Shown here: positions 52,250 through 62,157 of the stretch, one piece after another
Layout of the letters: each line of letters opens with the position of its first letter
Position numbering within the stretch: position 1 is the stretch's first letter
DNA from: Pseudomonas nunensis
GTDB taxonomy: Bacteria; Pseudomonadota; Gammaproteobacteria; Pseudomonadales; Pseudomonadaceae
Length of the DNA: 64,000 nucleotides
Assembly (NCBI RefSeq): GCF_024296925.1
Contig: NZ_CP101125.1
Location: 2,668,501 to 2,732,500 of the forward strand
Direction of reading: 5' to 3'
The notes under the pieces: generated by a model
Seen by the model: only the letters and a program-made list of their open reading frames with translations
The model's database searches: none
What the model was told of the DNA's origin: nothing
Made by a program: the position numbers and the translations under genes

Positions 52250-53752
52250 TTGTCTACATCTAACGAGTTGTTCAGTGCAAAAGCCGCCACCGGCATCGAA
52301 GGTCTGGATGACATCCTGGCCGGTGGGTTGTCCCGCGGACATGTGTTTCTGCTGGAGGGTGAGCCGGGAACCGGTAAAACCACCGTCGCGTTGCATTTTC
52401 TCCTTGCCGGCGCCCGAGCCGGCGAGCGCTCGTTGTACATCACTCTGTCAGAAACCGAACGGGAGCTGCGCCAAGGCGCGTTGTCCCACGGTTGGGAGCT
52501 GGATGAAAACATCCATATCTTTGAGCTGACGCCCCCGGAAAGCCTGCTCAACGCCGAGCACCAGCAAAGTTTGCTGTACTCCTCGGACCTGGAACTGGGC
52601 GAAGCGACCAAGCAGATTTTCGAAGTGGTCGAGCGGGTCAAGCCGACCCGTGTAGTACTCGACAGCCTTTCAGAAATTCGCCTGCTGGCCCAAAGCTCAC
52701 TGCGCTATCGCCGGCAAATCCTCGCCATCAAACACTACTTCGTGCGCTATGACGCCACCGTGGTGCTGCTCGATGACTTGACCACCGAGTCCCTCGACAA
52801 GACCGTGCACAGCGTCGCCCACGGGGTGATTCGCCTTGAAGAGTTGACTCCGAACTACGGCGCCGAACGCCGACGCATTCGCGTGGTGAAATACCGCGGG
52901 CAGAAATACCGTGGCGGCTACCATGACTTCACCATCATGGGCGACGGTATCCACGTGTTCCCGCGTTTAGTTGCGGCCGAACACCGTGGCGGCTACGTGC
53001 GCCAGCAATTGACCAGTGGCATCAAGGAAATGGACGCCCTGCTCGGCGGCGGTATCGAAACCGGCTCCAGCACCTTGATTCTCGGCCCGGCCGGTACCGG
53101 CAAGTCGCTGATCTCGATGATCTTCGCCGCTGCGGCCGTCGCCCGGGGCGAGAAAGCGGCACTGTTTATCTTCGATGAAGAACTGGGCTTGCTGTTCGAG
53201 CGCATGAAAAACATGGGCATCGACCTACAGGCGCTGCAAGACACCGGCAACTTGCTGATCGAACAAGTAGATGCGGCTGAACTGTCCCCCGGCGAGTTTT
53301 CCCACCGGGTTCGCCGCTGCGTCGATGAGCGCAATATCAAGACCGTGGTCATCGACAGCATCAACGGCTATCAAGCCGCGATGCCTGAGGAAAACGCGCT
53401 GGTGCTGCACATGCACGAGTTGCTGCTGTACCTCAATCGCCGAGGCGCCGCGACGTTCATGACCGTTGCCCAACACGGGCTGGTCGGCGACATGCAGGCG
53501 CCGGTGGACATCACCTACCTGGCCGACACGGTCATTTTGCTGCGCTACTTCGAAGCCTTGGGCAAAGTGCGCCGGGCCATCTCTATCATCAAGAAACGTA
53601 CCGGCAGCCATGAATCAACCATCCGCGAATACCGCATCAGCAGCCAGGGCATGACCATCGGCGAACCGCTGGACGCGTTCCAGGGTGTGTTGCGTGGAGT
53701 GCCGACCTACCTGGGCGCAAGCAATCCGCTGCTCAAGGACGACAAGCAATGA
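52250..53752 (+). CDS. KaiC-like tandem RecA/RAD55 ATPase
   Basis: A 500-residue protein with two KaiC/RAD55 domains. The first Walker A is 'EGEPGTGKTTVAL' with the Glu pair replaced by 'TLSETERELR'; the second is 'GPAGTGKSLISM' with 'IFDEELGLLFERM', the CII-like glutamates. Cyanobacterial KaiC is a clock kinase. Many non-cyanobacterial homologues act in stress or c-di-GMP/chemosensory signalling without KaiA and KaiB, which are also absent here. The TTG at 52250 follows GAGAGGG at 6 bases; an ATG at 52235 is the alternative. It overlaps the kinase gene by four bases. Confidence 0.88.
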   Translation: MSTSNELFSAKAATGIEGLDDILAGGLSRGHVFLLEGEPGTGKTTVALHFLLAGARAGERSLYITLSETERELRQGALSHGWELDENIHIFELTPPESLLNAEHQQSLLYSSDLELGEATKQIFEVVERVKPTRVVLDSLSEIRLLAQSSLRYRRQILAIKHYFVRYDATVVLLDDLTTESLDKTVHSVAHGVIRLEELTPNYGAERRRIRVVKYRGQKYRGGYHDFTIMGDGIHVFPRLVAAEHRGGYVRQQLTSGIKEMDALLGGGIETGSSTLILGPAGTGKSLISMIFAAAAVARGEKAALFIFDEELGLLFERMKNMGIDLQALQDTGNLLIEQVDAAELSPGEFSHRVRRCVDERNIKTVVIDSINGYQAAMPEENALVLHMHELLLYLNRRGAATFMTVAQHGLVGDMQAPVDITYLADTVILLRYFEALGKVRRAISIIKKRTGSHESTIREYRISSQGMTIGEPLDAFQGVLRGVPTYLGASNPLLKDDKQ

Positions 53753-55419
53753 CTGCGCTGGCGGCGACCTCCGAGCGCGCGATCATTCTCGCGCCGCTGG
53801 GGCGCGACAGCCAGATTGCACTGATGATGCTCAATGAAGCGGGCTACGACGGTGTAATCAGCCGCGACCTGCCGGGTTTGTGCAGTGAACTCGAGAAAGG
53901 TGCCGGCCTGTTGCTGATCTCTTCCGAGGCATTACTCGGCGGCGATCTGGAGCCGTTGCTTGGCTTGATAGAACAACAACCGGCTTGGTCAGATTTGCCG
54001 ATTGTGTTGCTGACGTACCACGGCGGCCCGGAACAGAACCCCGCCTCTCGTTATGGTCCGCAACTGGGTAACGTGACCTTTCTAGAGCGACCTTTCCATC
54101 CGGTGACGTTGATCAGTCTGGTGACCACCGCGTTGCGCGGGCGCCGACGACAGTATGAAGCCAGGGACCGGCTGATCGATCTGAGCCAAAGCGAGCTGCG
54201 GCTGCAAAACACGCTGGAAACCCTTGAGCAACAGGTCGAGGAGCGCACCGCCGAGCTGCGCAATAACGAAGAAGCGCTGCGCCAGTCACAGAAAATGGAG
54301 GCCGTTGGCCAGTTGACCGGCGGCATCGCTCACGACTTCAACAACATGCTGACCGGGATCATCGGCAGCCTGGAGTTGTTGCGCCGACGCTTGGCTCGCG
54401 GGCGCACCGAAGACCTCGACAGCCTGATTGACTTGGGCGTGACTTCGGCCAACCGAGCGGCCGGCCTGACTCACCGCTTGCTGGCGTTTTCCCGACGCCA
54501 GTCGCTGGACTCCAAACCGGTTGTGATGAACACCTTGGTGAGGTCGATGGGCGAGTTGCTGGAACGCAGCATCAACGAGAGTATTCAGTTGGACATGCAG
54601 TTGAGCGAACAACTGTGGGTCGCCGAAGCCGACCCCAATCAACTGGAAAGCGCCCTGCTCAACCTGGTGCTGAATGCCCGCGACGCGATGCCAAACGGCG
54701 GCAAGTTGGTGGTGAAATCCTTCAATCAGCACTTGGACACCGGTTTTACCGAAGCCCACGGCAATCTCCAACCCGGGGACTACGTGGTGCTGAGCGTCAC
54801 TGACACTGGCTGCGGCATGCCGCAAAGCACCATCAGCCGGGCGTTTGATCCGTTCTTCACGACTAAACCCATCGGCCAGGGCACCGGACTCGGCTTGTCG
54901 ATGATTTACGGGTTCAGTAAACAGTCCCGAGGCCATGTCACCATCAACAGCGAGGTCGACCGGGGCACCACCGTCAACCTGTACCTGCCGCGTTACAGCG
55001 GCAACCTGGCGCAGGATCCCATGATGGAAGTCCAGCAGACGCCTTACGCCCAGGACGGCGAGACGGTGCTGATCGTCGAGGACGATCCGGCGGTGCGGGT
55101 GTTGGTGAGTGCGGTGTTGAGCGAGTTGGGCTATGCGTTTGTCGAGGCTGGGGATGCCGACAGTGCAGTGCCGATTCTCGATTCCGCCCAGCGCATTGAT
55201 CTACTGATCAGCGACGTCGGGTTGCCCGGGATGAATGGCCGGCAGCTCGCGGAAATCGGCCGTCAGTACCGGCCGGATCTCAAAGTCTTGTTCATTACCG
55301 GGTATGCCGAGCACGCAGCAGTGCGCGGTGGTTTCCTCGACCCGGGCATGCAGATGATCACCAAGCCGTTTACCTTCGATCTGTTGACAGCGAAGGTGCG
55401 GGAGATGATCCGGATCTGA
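53749..55419 (+). CDS. Hybrid histidine kinase coupled to the KaiC-like gene
   Basis: A 556-residue soluble kinase. Residues ~8-125 look like a degenerate receiver without the phospho-acceptor Asp ('LLLISSEALLGG' in its place). A coiled coil leads to the HisKA H-box 'GGIAHDFNNMLTGIIGSLEL' (~205) and an HATPase_c domain ('TDTGCGMPQ', 'GTGLGLSMIYGF'). The C-terminal receiver has 'LIVEDDPAVRVLVSAVL' and the Asp in 'LLISDVGLPGMNG'. It is translated with the KaiC-like protein, suggesting a common complex. Confidence 0.9.
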   Translation: MTALAATSERAIILAPLGRDSQIALMMLNEAGYDGVISRDLPGLCSELEKGAGLLLISSEALLGGDLEPLLGLIEQQPAWSDLPIVLLTYHGGPEQNPASRYGPQLGNVTFLERPFHPVTLISLVTTALRGRRRQYEARDRLIDLSQSELRLQNTLETLEQQVEERTAELRNNEEALRQSQKMEAVGQLTGGIAHDFNNMLTGIIGSLELLRRRLARGRTEDLDSLIDLGVTSANRAAGLTHRLLAFSRRQSLDSKPVVMNTLVRSMGELLERSINESIQLDMQLSEQLWVAEADPNQLESALLNLVLNARDAMPNGGKLVVKSFNQHLDTGFTEAHGNLQPGDYVVLSVTDTGCGMPQSTISRAFDPFFTTKPIGQGTGLGLSMIYGFSKQSRGHVTINSEVDRGTTVNLYLPRYSGNLAQDPMMEVQQTPYAQDGETVLIVEDDPAVRVLVSAVLSELGYAFVEAGDADSAVPILDSAQRIDLLISDVGLPGMNGRQLAEIGRQYRPDLKVLFITGYAEHAAVRGGFLDPGMQMITKPFTFDLLTAKVREMIRI

Positions 55420-55463
55420 AATGCCCTGTGTAGCGCGGCTTACTGGCGATGGTGCTTTGAAGA

Positions 55464-55565
55464 ATGCCTTCGCGGGCAAGCCTCGCTCCTACAGGGGCTG
55501 CACGTCCTTGCCCGCGAAGGCGCCTGCACGTCCTTGTAGGAGCGAAGCTTGCTCGCGAAGGCGGC
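55464..55565. repeat. REP cluster, three partial copies
   Basis: Copies of TTCGCGGGCAAGCCTCGCTCCTAC (55470-55493), CCTTGCCCGCGAAGGC (55506-55521) and TGTAGGAGCGAAGCTTGCTCGCGAAGG (55535-55561), with a repeated CTGCACGTCCTTG at 55498 and 55524. It separates convergent signalling genes. Confidence 0.75.
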
Positions 55566-55602
55566 CTCAAGGACGCCATCACCAGTAAACCTTACCCTGT
55601 GC

Positions 55603-55980
55603 TCAGGACAGCATCTGCTGCATCAATTCCTGTAACACATCCAGATCAAACGGCTTGCCAAGGATCGGCGCCTTGCGGGTAATCGGGCTGTCGGTCTCGC
55701 GGATTTCCTGCGGATAACCGCTGATGAAAATCACTTTGAGCTCCGGTCGGAGCTTGACCGCCGGCTCGGCGATCTGCACGCCGGAGATCCCGCCAGGCAG
55801 GCGGAAGTCGGTGATCATCATGTCCAGGTGCGGTTTGCTGGCAAGGATCTCGAAGGCTTGCTCGCCGTTTTCGGCCTGCAAGACCCGATAACCCTCGCCC
55901 GATAGATAGGCAGACAACACCATCAAAATCGAGGGATCGTCCTCGACAATGAGTACTACATCTTGCGCATCTTCACTCAT
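55603..55980 (-). CDS. Single-domain response regulator
   Basis: A 125-residue receiver with no output domain. 'LIVEDDPSILMVLSAYL' carries the acidic pair, 'MMITDFRLPGG' the phospho-acceptor Asp, and 'ILGKPFDLDVL' the conserved Lys. It is probably a phospho-transfer or CheY-like partner of the adjacent kinases. The ATG at 55980 is the family start; a start at 56001 is also open. Confidence 0.88.
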   Translation of the reverse strand: MSEDAQDVVLIVEDDPSILMVLSAYLSGEGYRVLQAENGEQAFEILASKPHLDMMITDFRLPGGISGVQIAEPAVKLRPELKVIFISGYPQEIRETDSPITRKAPILGKPFDLDVLQELMQQMLS

Positions 55981-56057
55981 GGGAAGCCTTTGTTCGGTCA
56001 ATTGCTGCTGATACGACCGTGAGGTCGATCAGAGGTTGCGTTTATCTGGCTGCTTTC

Positions 56058-57239
56058 CTACAACGGCAGACAAACGCGAAATAAGGCGCCTTCGTTGATT
56101 TTGCTCTCGACGACGATGGATCCGCCATGGGCGGCAACGATTTGTTCGGAAATAAACAGTCCCAGCCCAAGTCCCGCGACCACGGTCTTGGCGGAAACCC
56201 GTTCGAACTGTTGAAAAATACGCTTCTGGTTTTCTTCACTGATGCCAATGCCACGGTCCTGAACCTCGACCCGGGCCTGGCCCTCGTGACTGTACACCCG
56301 CACATCAATCGGACCTTTGCCGCCATAACGCAAGGCGTTGGTCAGCAGGTTGGAAATCACCTGCTCGATGCGGAACTCGTCCCACGGCCCTTCCACGGGC
56401 GCATCGGCGGTAAACGTCACCGTGGACTCAGCGGCATCGAATTGTGGCGCAAAGTTTTGCAGCAGGTTGGCCACCAGCTTCACCAGGTCAAAGCGGCTCG
56501 GCCGGATCGACAGCTTGCCTGTACGAATCCGCGACACATCGAGCATGTCTTCGATCAGGCGGATCAGGCTTTTGATCTGGCGTTCATCCCGCTCGACCAT
56601 GGCGTGCATCTTGTCCAGGGTGAACGCTGAGGCGTTGTCCCGGGCCAAGTGCATCTTGCGCAACTGGGTTTCGAGGATCAGGCCGTTGAGCGGCGTGCGC
56701 ACTTCGTGGGCGACGATGGACATGAAGTCATCGCGCATACGCACCGCTTGCTCCAGTTCATTCTGGGTGGCCTGCAATTTCTTCAGCAGCGCCTCCTGTT
56801 CGCGGCGGCTCTGCTCCAGCGCTTCGACCTGTTGCTTCATGGCCTTGCTCTGGCGATACAGGTCGACGAACACATTGACCTTGCTCTTGACCGCGTGGAT
56901 ATCCAGCGGCTTGTGCAGGAAGTCCACGGCACCGCTTTCGTAGCCTTTGAACGCGTAGTTCAACTCACGCCCGGCGGCACTGACAAACACGATCGGGATG
57001 TTCTTGGTCTTTTCTGTGCCACGCATCAATTCGGCCAGTTCGAAGCCGTTCATGCCCGGCATCTGCACGTCGAGAATGGCCATGGCAAATTCGTGTTGCA
57101 GCAACAGCGACAAGGCCTCGTCGGCCGACAGCGCTTTATAGACCATGCGATCTTCACGCTTGATCAGCGCTTCTAGAGCCAGCAGGTTTTCCGGCAGATC
57201 GTCGACGATCAGCAGTTTGGCTTGGATGTTACTCAGCAT
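56058..57239 (-). CDS. Receiver-histidine kinase hybrid
   Basis: A 393-residue soluble protein. An N-terminal receiver (residues ~8-125) has 'LLIVDDLPENLLALEALI' and Asp in 'MAILDVQMPGMNGFEL'. A coiled coil precedes the HisKA H-box 'FMSIVAHEVRTPLNGLILE' (~172) and HATPase_c ('VQDRGIGISEENQKRIF', 'GLGLGLFISEQIV'). It lacks membrane segments, so its input is intracellular, likely via the receiver. The last gene of the che-like trio, it overlaps cheB by seven bases. Confidence 0.92.
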   Translation of the reverse strand: MLSNIQAKLLIVDDLPENLLALEALIKREDRMVYKALSADEALSLLLQHEFAMAILDVQMPGMNGFELAELMRGTEKTKNIPIVFVSAAGRELNYAFKGYESGAVDFLHKPLDIHAVKSKVNVFVDLYRQSKAMKQQVEALEQSRREQEALLKKLQATQNELEQAVRMRDDFMSIVAHEVRTPLNGLILETQLRKMHLARDNASAFTLDKMHAMVERDERQIKSLIRLIEDMLDVSRIRTGKLSIRPSRFDLVKLVANLLQNFAPQFDAAESTVTFTADAPVEGPWDEFRIEQVISNLLTNALRYGGKGPIDVRVYSHEGQARVEVQDRGIGISEENQKRIFQQFERVSAKTVVAGLGLGLFISEQIVAAHGGSIVVESKINEGALFRVCLPL

Positions 57240-57826
57240 GCTATTCGTTCCAGCTCGACAAGCAGACGGCCGATGCCGCGTATAGGGAGAATGTGGTCAG
57301 GTTGATGCAAGTCCAGCGCCGCTTGGGGCATGGTTGAAACCTGGGCTTCGTCCGGGTCTTGCACGACGGTAAATCCGCCACGGTGCTTGACCTGGGCCAG
57401 CCCGTTGGCGCCATCACGGTTGGCGCCGGTCAGCAGCACGGCGGCCAGCGCCGGCCCGTAGGCGTCGGCGGCAGATTCAAAGAGGAAATCGATGGCCGGC
57501 CGCGAGTAGTGCACGCGGTCTTCCAGGCTCAACGAGAAACTGCGGTCCTGCTCCACCGAGAGGTGATAGCCCGGCGCGGCGAAATACAGGGTTCCGGCCT
57601 CGACCAGTGTCTTGTCGACCGCCTCCAGAACCGGCAGCGCCACTCGCCGCGCAAACACCTCGGCCAGTTGGCTGCGGCGTTCGTCAGGCAAATGCAGTAC
57701 CACGATGATCGGCAGCACAAAGCCTTCGCGCAGCGGGCTGAGGATGTTCAGCAGCGCCTCGACTCCACCGGCCGAGGCGCCAATCACGATAGCCTCTACG
57801 GTCGGCAAACCGGCTTCGTTGTTCAT
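57233..57826 (-). CDS. CheB-type protein-glutamate methylesterase without receiver
   Basis: A 197-residue CheB catalytic domain only. The catalytic Ser is in 'VIGASAGGVEALLNIL', His in 'VVLHLPDERRSQ' and Asp near 'LLTGANRDGANGLAQVKHRG'. The N-terminal receiver of chemotaxis CheB proteins is missing. With CheR it forms a methylation/demethylation pair of the kind that accompanies hybrid kinases in place of classical chemotaxis receptors. It overlaps cheR by four bases. Confidence 0.92.
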   Translation of the reverse strand: MNNEAGLPTVEAIVIGASAGGVEALLNILSPLREGFVLPIIVVLHLPDERRSQLAEVFARRVALPVLEAVDKTLVEAGTLYFAAPGYHLSVEQDRSFSLSLEDRVHYSRPAIDFLFESAADAYGPALAAVLLTGANRDGANGLAQVKHRGGFTVVQDPDEAQVSTMPQAALDLHQPDHILPIRGIGRLLVELERIAC

Positions 57827-58638
57827 GATTTACGGTAGATCCGTTCTTGTTTGACCAAAGGCTCGAACTGTTTGCCGAATGCCGAGAAATCCGGGGTTTC
57901 CTTGCTGCCCAACACCAGGAAGCCACGATGGCACAGGGATTCATGGAACAAACCAAATGCACGATCCTGAAGCTTTTTATTGAAGTAAATCATCACATTA
58001 CGGCACGAAATTAATTGAGTCTCTGAAAAGACACTGTCGGTTGCCAGGCTGTGGTCGGCGAACGTCACGTTTTCGCACAATGTCTTGTCGAAAATCGCGT
58101 AACCGTACGCTGCCGTGTAGTAGTCGGCAAACGAGCGCTGGCCACCGGCCTGCTGGTAGTTAGCAGTGTAGGCGCGGACGTTCTCCATGGAGAAAATCCC
58201 CTGTTTGGCCTTCTCCAGCGAACGCGGATTGATGTCAGTGGCGTAGATGATGGTGCGATCGAGCAAACCCTCTTCACGCAACAGGATCGCCATCGAATAG
58301 ACCTCTTCGCCAGTGCTGCACCCGGCGATCCAGATCTTGATCGACGGATAAGTCTTGAGCAGCGGCACCACTTCCTGACGGATCGCCAGGAAGTGCGAAG
58401 GATCACGGAACATCTCGCTGACCGGAATCGTCAGCAATTGCAGCAGTTGCATGAACGCGGTCGGATCGTGCAGGACCTTTTCCTGCAGCGCCGAGATAGT
58501 CGCGCATTCGAATTGAGCCAACGCATGTGCGACCCGGCGCTTGATCGACGCGCCAGAGTAGTCACGAAAGTCATAGCTGTATTTGAGGTAGATCGCCTCG
58601 ATCAGCAGCCGCAATTCGATTTCGGTATTCTTTTCCAC
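57823..58638 (-). CDS. CheR-type methyltransferase
   Basis: A 271-residue CheR. The N-terminal helical domain ('YSYDFRDYSGASIKRRVAHAL') and the SAM-binding site 'IWIAGCSTGEEVYSMAILL' (residue ~105) are clear, as is 'LISCRNVMIYFNKKLQDR' near 210. No receptor gene is present; the methylated target could be the large sensor kinase encoded just upstream. Confidence 0.92.
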   Translation of the reverse strand: MEKNTEIELRLLIEAIYLKYSYDFRDYSGASIKRRVAHALAQFECATISALQEKVLHDPTAFMQLLQLLTIPVSEMFRDPSHFLAIRQEVVPLLKTYPSIKIWIAGCSTGEEVYSMAILLREEGLLDRTIIYATDINPRSLEKAKQGIFSMENVRAYTANYQQAGGQRSFADYYTAAYGYAIFDKTLCENVTFADHSLATDSVFSETQLISCRNVMIYFNKKLQDRAFGLFHESLCHRGFLVLGSKETPDFSAFGKQFEPLVKQERIYRKS

Positions 58639-58665
58639 TAAAAGCTTTCCACTAAGTGCTTTCCT

Positions 58666-61600
58666 TTAAATGCGTTCCATCTTCGGCAACCACACGCGGA
58701 TCAGCGAGAACAGGCGATCCAGGTCGATCGGCTTGGCCAGATAATCGTTGGAACCCGCCGCCAGGCAGCGCTCCTGATCGTCCTTCATGGCCTTGGCCGT
58801 CACCGCGATGATCGGCAGTTTGCGCCAGCGCGGATCCTGGCGGATCAAGGTCGTGGCCTCGAAACCGTCCATCTCCGGCATCATCACATCCATCAACACC
58901 AGGTCGATGTCCTCGACCTCATTCAGTTTTTCAATCGCTTCACGACCGTTACGACCGATCACCACGACTGCGCCTTTTTGTTCCAGTGCACTGGTCAGGG
59001 CGAAGATGTTGCGCACATCGTCGTCCACCAGCAGCACCTTGCGGCCCTCGAAGACCTTGTCGCGACTGCGCGCGGTCTTGAGCATCTTCTGCCGCTCATG
59101 GGACAACTGGGATTCAACTTTGTGCAGAAAGAGTGTCACCTCATCCAGCAGTCGTTCTGGCGAGCGGGCGCCCTTGATGATGATCGAGCGCGAATACTTG
59201 CGCAGCTCGGCTTCTTCATCCCGCGTGAGGTTACGCCCGGTGTAGACGATCACCGGCGGGAACGAGCAGATGTCTTCGGTGGACATGCGCTTGAGCAAAT
59301 CGTTGCCGAGCATGTCCGGCAGTTTCAGGTCGATGATCATGCAATCGAAAATCGTCGTGCGCAGCAGGTCCAGCGCTTCCTGGGCGAAACCGACCGCGGT
59401 GATCTCGATGTCTTCGTCGCCGATCAGGCGGGCAATGCTGTCGCGCTGCAAATCGTCATCTTCCACCAGCAAGACCTTCTTGACCTTCTGGGTCAGCTTG
59501 GCCTCAAGGCGGGCAAACACGTCCTTGAGCTCTTCGCGGGTGGTCGGCTTGACCGCATAACCGATCGCACCCATGTGCATCGCGGCTTCGACCCGGTCTT
59601 CGACCGAGATAACGTGGACAGGGATGTGGCGGGTTTCGGCGTGTTCCTTCAGACGCTGCAATACCGTCAGCCCGGAATGATCCGGCAGGCGCATGTCCAG
59701 CAGAATGGCGTCGGGGATGAATTCCCTGGCCAGGTCATAACCTTCGTCGGCACCGTGGGCCACCAGGCACTGATAACCCAGTTCATGGGCGAGGTCATAG
59801 AGGATGTGCGCGAAATTCACCTCATCTTCCACCACCAGAATGCAGCGCGTGGCGAACGGTGCCTTGGCGCGGTCGTCGTTGAAACGCGGGATGTCGACTT
59901 CAGCAATCAACGGCACCGGAGCGGCTACCGGGACGCTTGGCACGTAGGCCACCGGCGTCGCGCGCATCGGTTCGATTGGCTCATCGCCGGGTTCGACGTA
60001 CTGCTGCGGCAACACCAGGGTGAATGCACTGCCCTGCCCCGGTTCGCTGGTGACGCTGATCGAGCCACCAAGCAGATTCGCCAGGTCGCGGGAAATCGAC
60101 AGGCCCAACCCCGTGCCGCCATAACGACGATTGGTGGTGCCGTCGGCCTGACGGAACGCTTCGAAGATGCTTTCCTGCTGATCAGGAGCGATGCCGATCC
60201 CGGAATCGCGCACGATGAAGGCAATCCCGTCGCCCGGTTGACTGGTCACGGTCAGGCTGACGCTGCCTTTTTCGGTGAACTTCACCGCGTTCGACAGCAG
60301 GTTCTTGATCACCTGCTCCAGGCGTTGGCGGTCGGTGTAGATCATCATCGGCGAGCCAGGCTGCAACTCGATCTGGAAGTCCAGATTCTTGTCCGTGGCC
60401 ATCGGCTGGAACATCCCGCGCAAACCGTCCACCAAGCGCGCGACGCTGGTGTTTTCCGGACGCATGTCCAGCTTGCCGGCCTCGACTTTGGAAATGTCGA
60501 GAATGTCGTTGATCAGGTTGAGCAAGTCATTGCCAGCCGAATAAATCGACTCGGCGAACTTGACCTGTTCGGCAGTGAGGTTGTCCTGCGGGTTCTCCGC
60601 CAACAGCTTGGCCAGGATCAGCGAACTGTTCAGCGGCGTGCGCAGTTCATGGGACATGTTGGCGAGGAATTCGGACTTGTACTTGCTGGAGCGCTGCAAT
60701 TCTTCGGCGCGGTCTTCCAGCTGAATCTGCACCTGATTGAGCTCGGTGTTCTTCTGGTCCATGGCGTCGCGCTGATCGGCGAGGATCTGCGCCTGTTCGG
60801 CCAGTTGCTCGTTGGTCTGCTCCAGCTCCACTTGCTGGGTCTCCAGGTGCGCCTGGGACTCCTTGAGAATTCGCGACTGCTCTTCCAGCTCTTCGTTGGC
60901 AGTCTTGAGTTCTTCCTGCTGGACCTGGAGTTCTTCGTTGAGCTGCTGGGTTTCGGCCAACACTTCCTGCAAGCGTTGACGGTAGCGAGCAGCTTCGATC
61001 GAAGTGCCGATGTTGCCGGCAATCAGCTCGAGCAGCTCGATATCACGTTCATCCAATGGGCGCAGGAAGCCCAGTTCGATCACGCCATTGACCCGGTCAT
61101 CGTCGCTGGTCGGCACCACCAGCACACTGTGTGGCAAGCCTTCACCCAGGCCAGAGCTGACCTTGAAGTAATCGGCAGGTACGTCGTCCAGGCGAATCAG
61201 CCGCCCCTGTTTGACCGCTTGGCCGACAATCCCTTCGCCGTCATAGATCGACTGATCCTGTGCCTCCTGCTCACGGGACAAACCGTAAGAAGCCACGCGC
61301 TTGAGGCCGCCATGTTCTTCGCGCACATAAATGGCCGCCACGGCGGTGCCCAGGTATTGCGCACAGAATTGCAGGATGTTGCGTCCCAGCAAGTTAAGGG
61401 TCAGTTGCCCCAGCACTTGCTCAGCCAGTTCGGTCTGGCCACTGCGCAGCCAGCCTTGTTTCTCCAGGCGCGCGGCGCTGGCCTGTTGGGCCGCCATGTT
61501 GGCGCTGTAGTTCTGCGAAAGATTCAGCAAGTCGCGACGGCCAATGTAGGCCAGCAAGGCACTGATACCCGCCACGAACAGCAAGTACAGGGTGATGCTC

Positions 61601-62157
61601 CAGATCGTGGTGCGGCGCACTTCTTCGTTGCGCGTGGTGCGCAACTGCTGCTCCATGTCGATCACATCCTGGAACTGGGCACGGATTTCATCGGTCAGGC
61701 GCTTGCCGCGCCCGGCCTTGACCGCGCCGCGGTAGTCACCGCTGCTGCGCTGCAAATCGATCATCGATTGCGCGTAGGTGGCCCATTCGGTTTGCAGGGC
61801 CTGAAGGCGGCGCAAACGGTCGGTCTGCACCGGGTTATCAGCGGTCAGTTCGAGCAAGGTATTGAGGGCGACCGCGATTCTCGGCCTGGCCGTTTCGTAA
61901 GGGTCCAGGAAGTGCTCGTCACCGCTGAGCAGGAAACCGCGCATCCCGGTTTCCAGATCCACCGTCAGCTTCACCGCTTCATTGGCGTTATTGATCACCC
62001 GGTCGGTGTGCTCCACCCACTGGATGACCGACAACAGGTACGTGATCAGCGCTACAAAGAAAACCGCGCTGATTGCACCTACGCCAAGCGGCAAACTGAC
62101 GTTGCGGCTCAGGAGTTTACGGAAGCGTTGCTCGTCAACCGAAGACGCAGAGGTCAT
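58666..62157 (-). CDS. Large hybrid sensor kinase (CHASE3-GAF-HisKA-HATPase-3xREC)
   Basis: A 1163-residue membrane-bound sensor. Two membrane helices (~22-44 and ~185-207) flank a CHASE3 domain ('ETGMRGFLLSGDEHFLDPY'). A GAF domain (~240-390) is followed by a Gln/Glu-rich coiled coil (~395-500), the H-box 'FLANMSHELRTPLNSSLIL' (~520) and HATPase_c ('GTGLGLSISRDLA'). Three receivers follow, each with its acceptor Asp ('LLDMRLPDHSG', 'IIDLKLPDMLG', 'LMDVMMPEMDG'). It resembles the CHASE3-type kinases of P. fluorescens stress/biofilm clusters. The ATG at 62157 is chosen because upstream residues do not fit. It leads the operon with cheR, cheB and the RR-kinase. Confidence 0.93.
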   Translation of the reverse strand: MTSASSVDEQRFRKLLSRNVSLPLGVGAISAVFFVALITYLLSVIQWVEHTDRVINNANEAVKLTVDLETGMRGFLLSGDEHFLDPYETARPRIAVALNTLLELTADNPVQTDRLRRLQALQTEWATYAQSMIDLQRSSGDYRGAVKAGRGKRLTDEIRAQFQDVIDMEQQLRTTRNEEVRRTTIWSITLYLLFVAGISALLAYIGRRDLLNLSQNYSANMAAQQASAARLEKQGWLRSGQTELAEQVLGQLTLNLLGRNILQFCAQYLGTAVAAIYVREEHGGLKRVASYGLSREQEAQDQSIYDGEGIVGQAVKQGRLIRLDDVPADYFKVSSGLGEGLPHSVLVVPTSDDDRVNGVIELGFLRPLDERDIELLELIAGNIGTSIEAARYRQRLQEVLAETQQLNEELQVQQEELKTANEELEEQSRILKESQAHLETQQVELEQTNEQLAEQAQILADQRDAMDQKNTELNQVQIQLEDRAEELQRSSKYKSEFLANMSHELRTPLNSSLILAKLLAENPQDNLTAEQVKFAESIYSAGNDLLNLINDILDISKVEAGKLDMRPENTSVARLVDGLRGMFQPMATDKNLDFQIELQPGSPMMIYTDRQRLEQVIKNLLSNAVKFTEKGSVSLTVTSQPGDGIAFIVRDSGIGIAPDQQESIFEAFRQADGTTNRRYGGTGLGLSISRDLANLLGGSISVTSEPGQGSAFTLVLPQQYVEPGDEPIEPMRATPVAYVPSVPVAAPVPLIAEVDIPRFNDDRAKAPFATRCILVVEDEVNFAHILYDLAHELGYQCLVAHGADEGYDLAREFIPDAILLDMRLPDHSGLTVLQRLKEHAETRHIPVHVISVEDRVEAAMHMGAIGYAVKPTTREELKDVFARLEAKLTQKVKKVLLVEDDDLQRDSIARLIGDEDIEITAVGFAQEALDLLRTTIFDCMIIDLKLPDMLGNDLLKRMSTEDICSFPPVIVYTGRNLTRDEEAELRKYSRSIIIKGARSPERLLDEVTLFLHKVESQLSHERQKMLKTARSRDKVFEGRKVLLVDDDVRNIFALTSALEQKGAVVVIGRNGREAIEKLNEVEDIDLVLMDVMMPEMDGFEATTLIRQDPRWRKLPIIAVTAKAMKDDQERCLAAGSNDYLAKPIDLDRLFSLIRVWLPKMERI

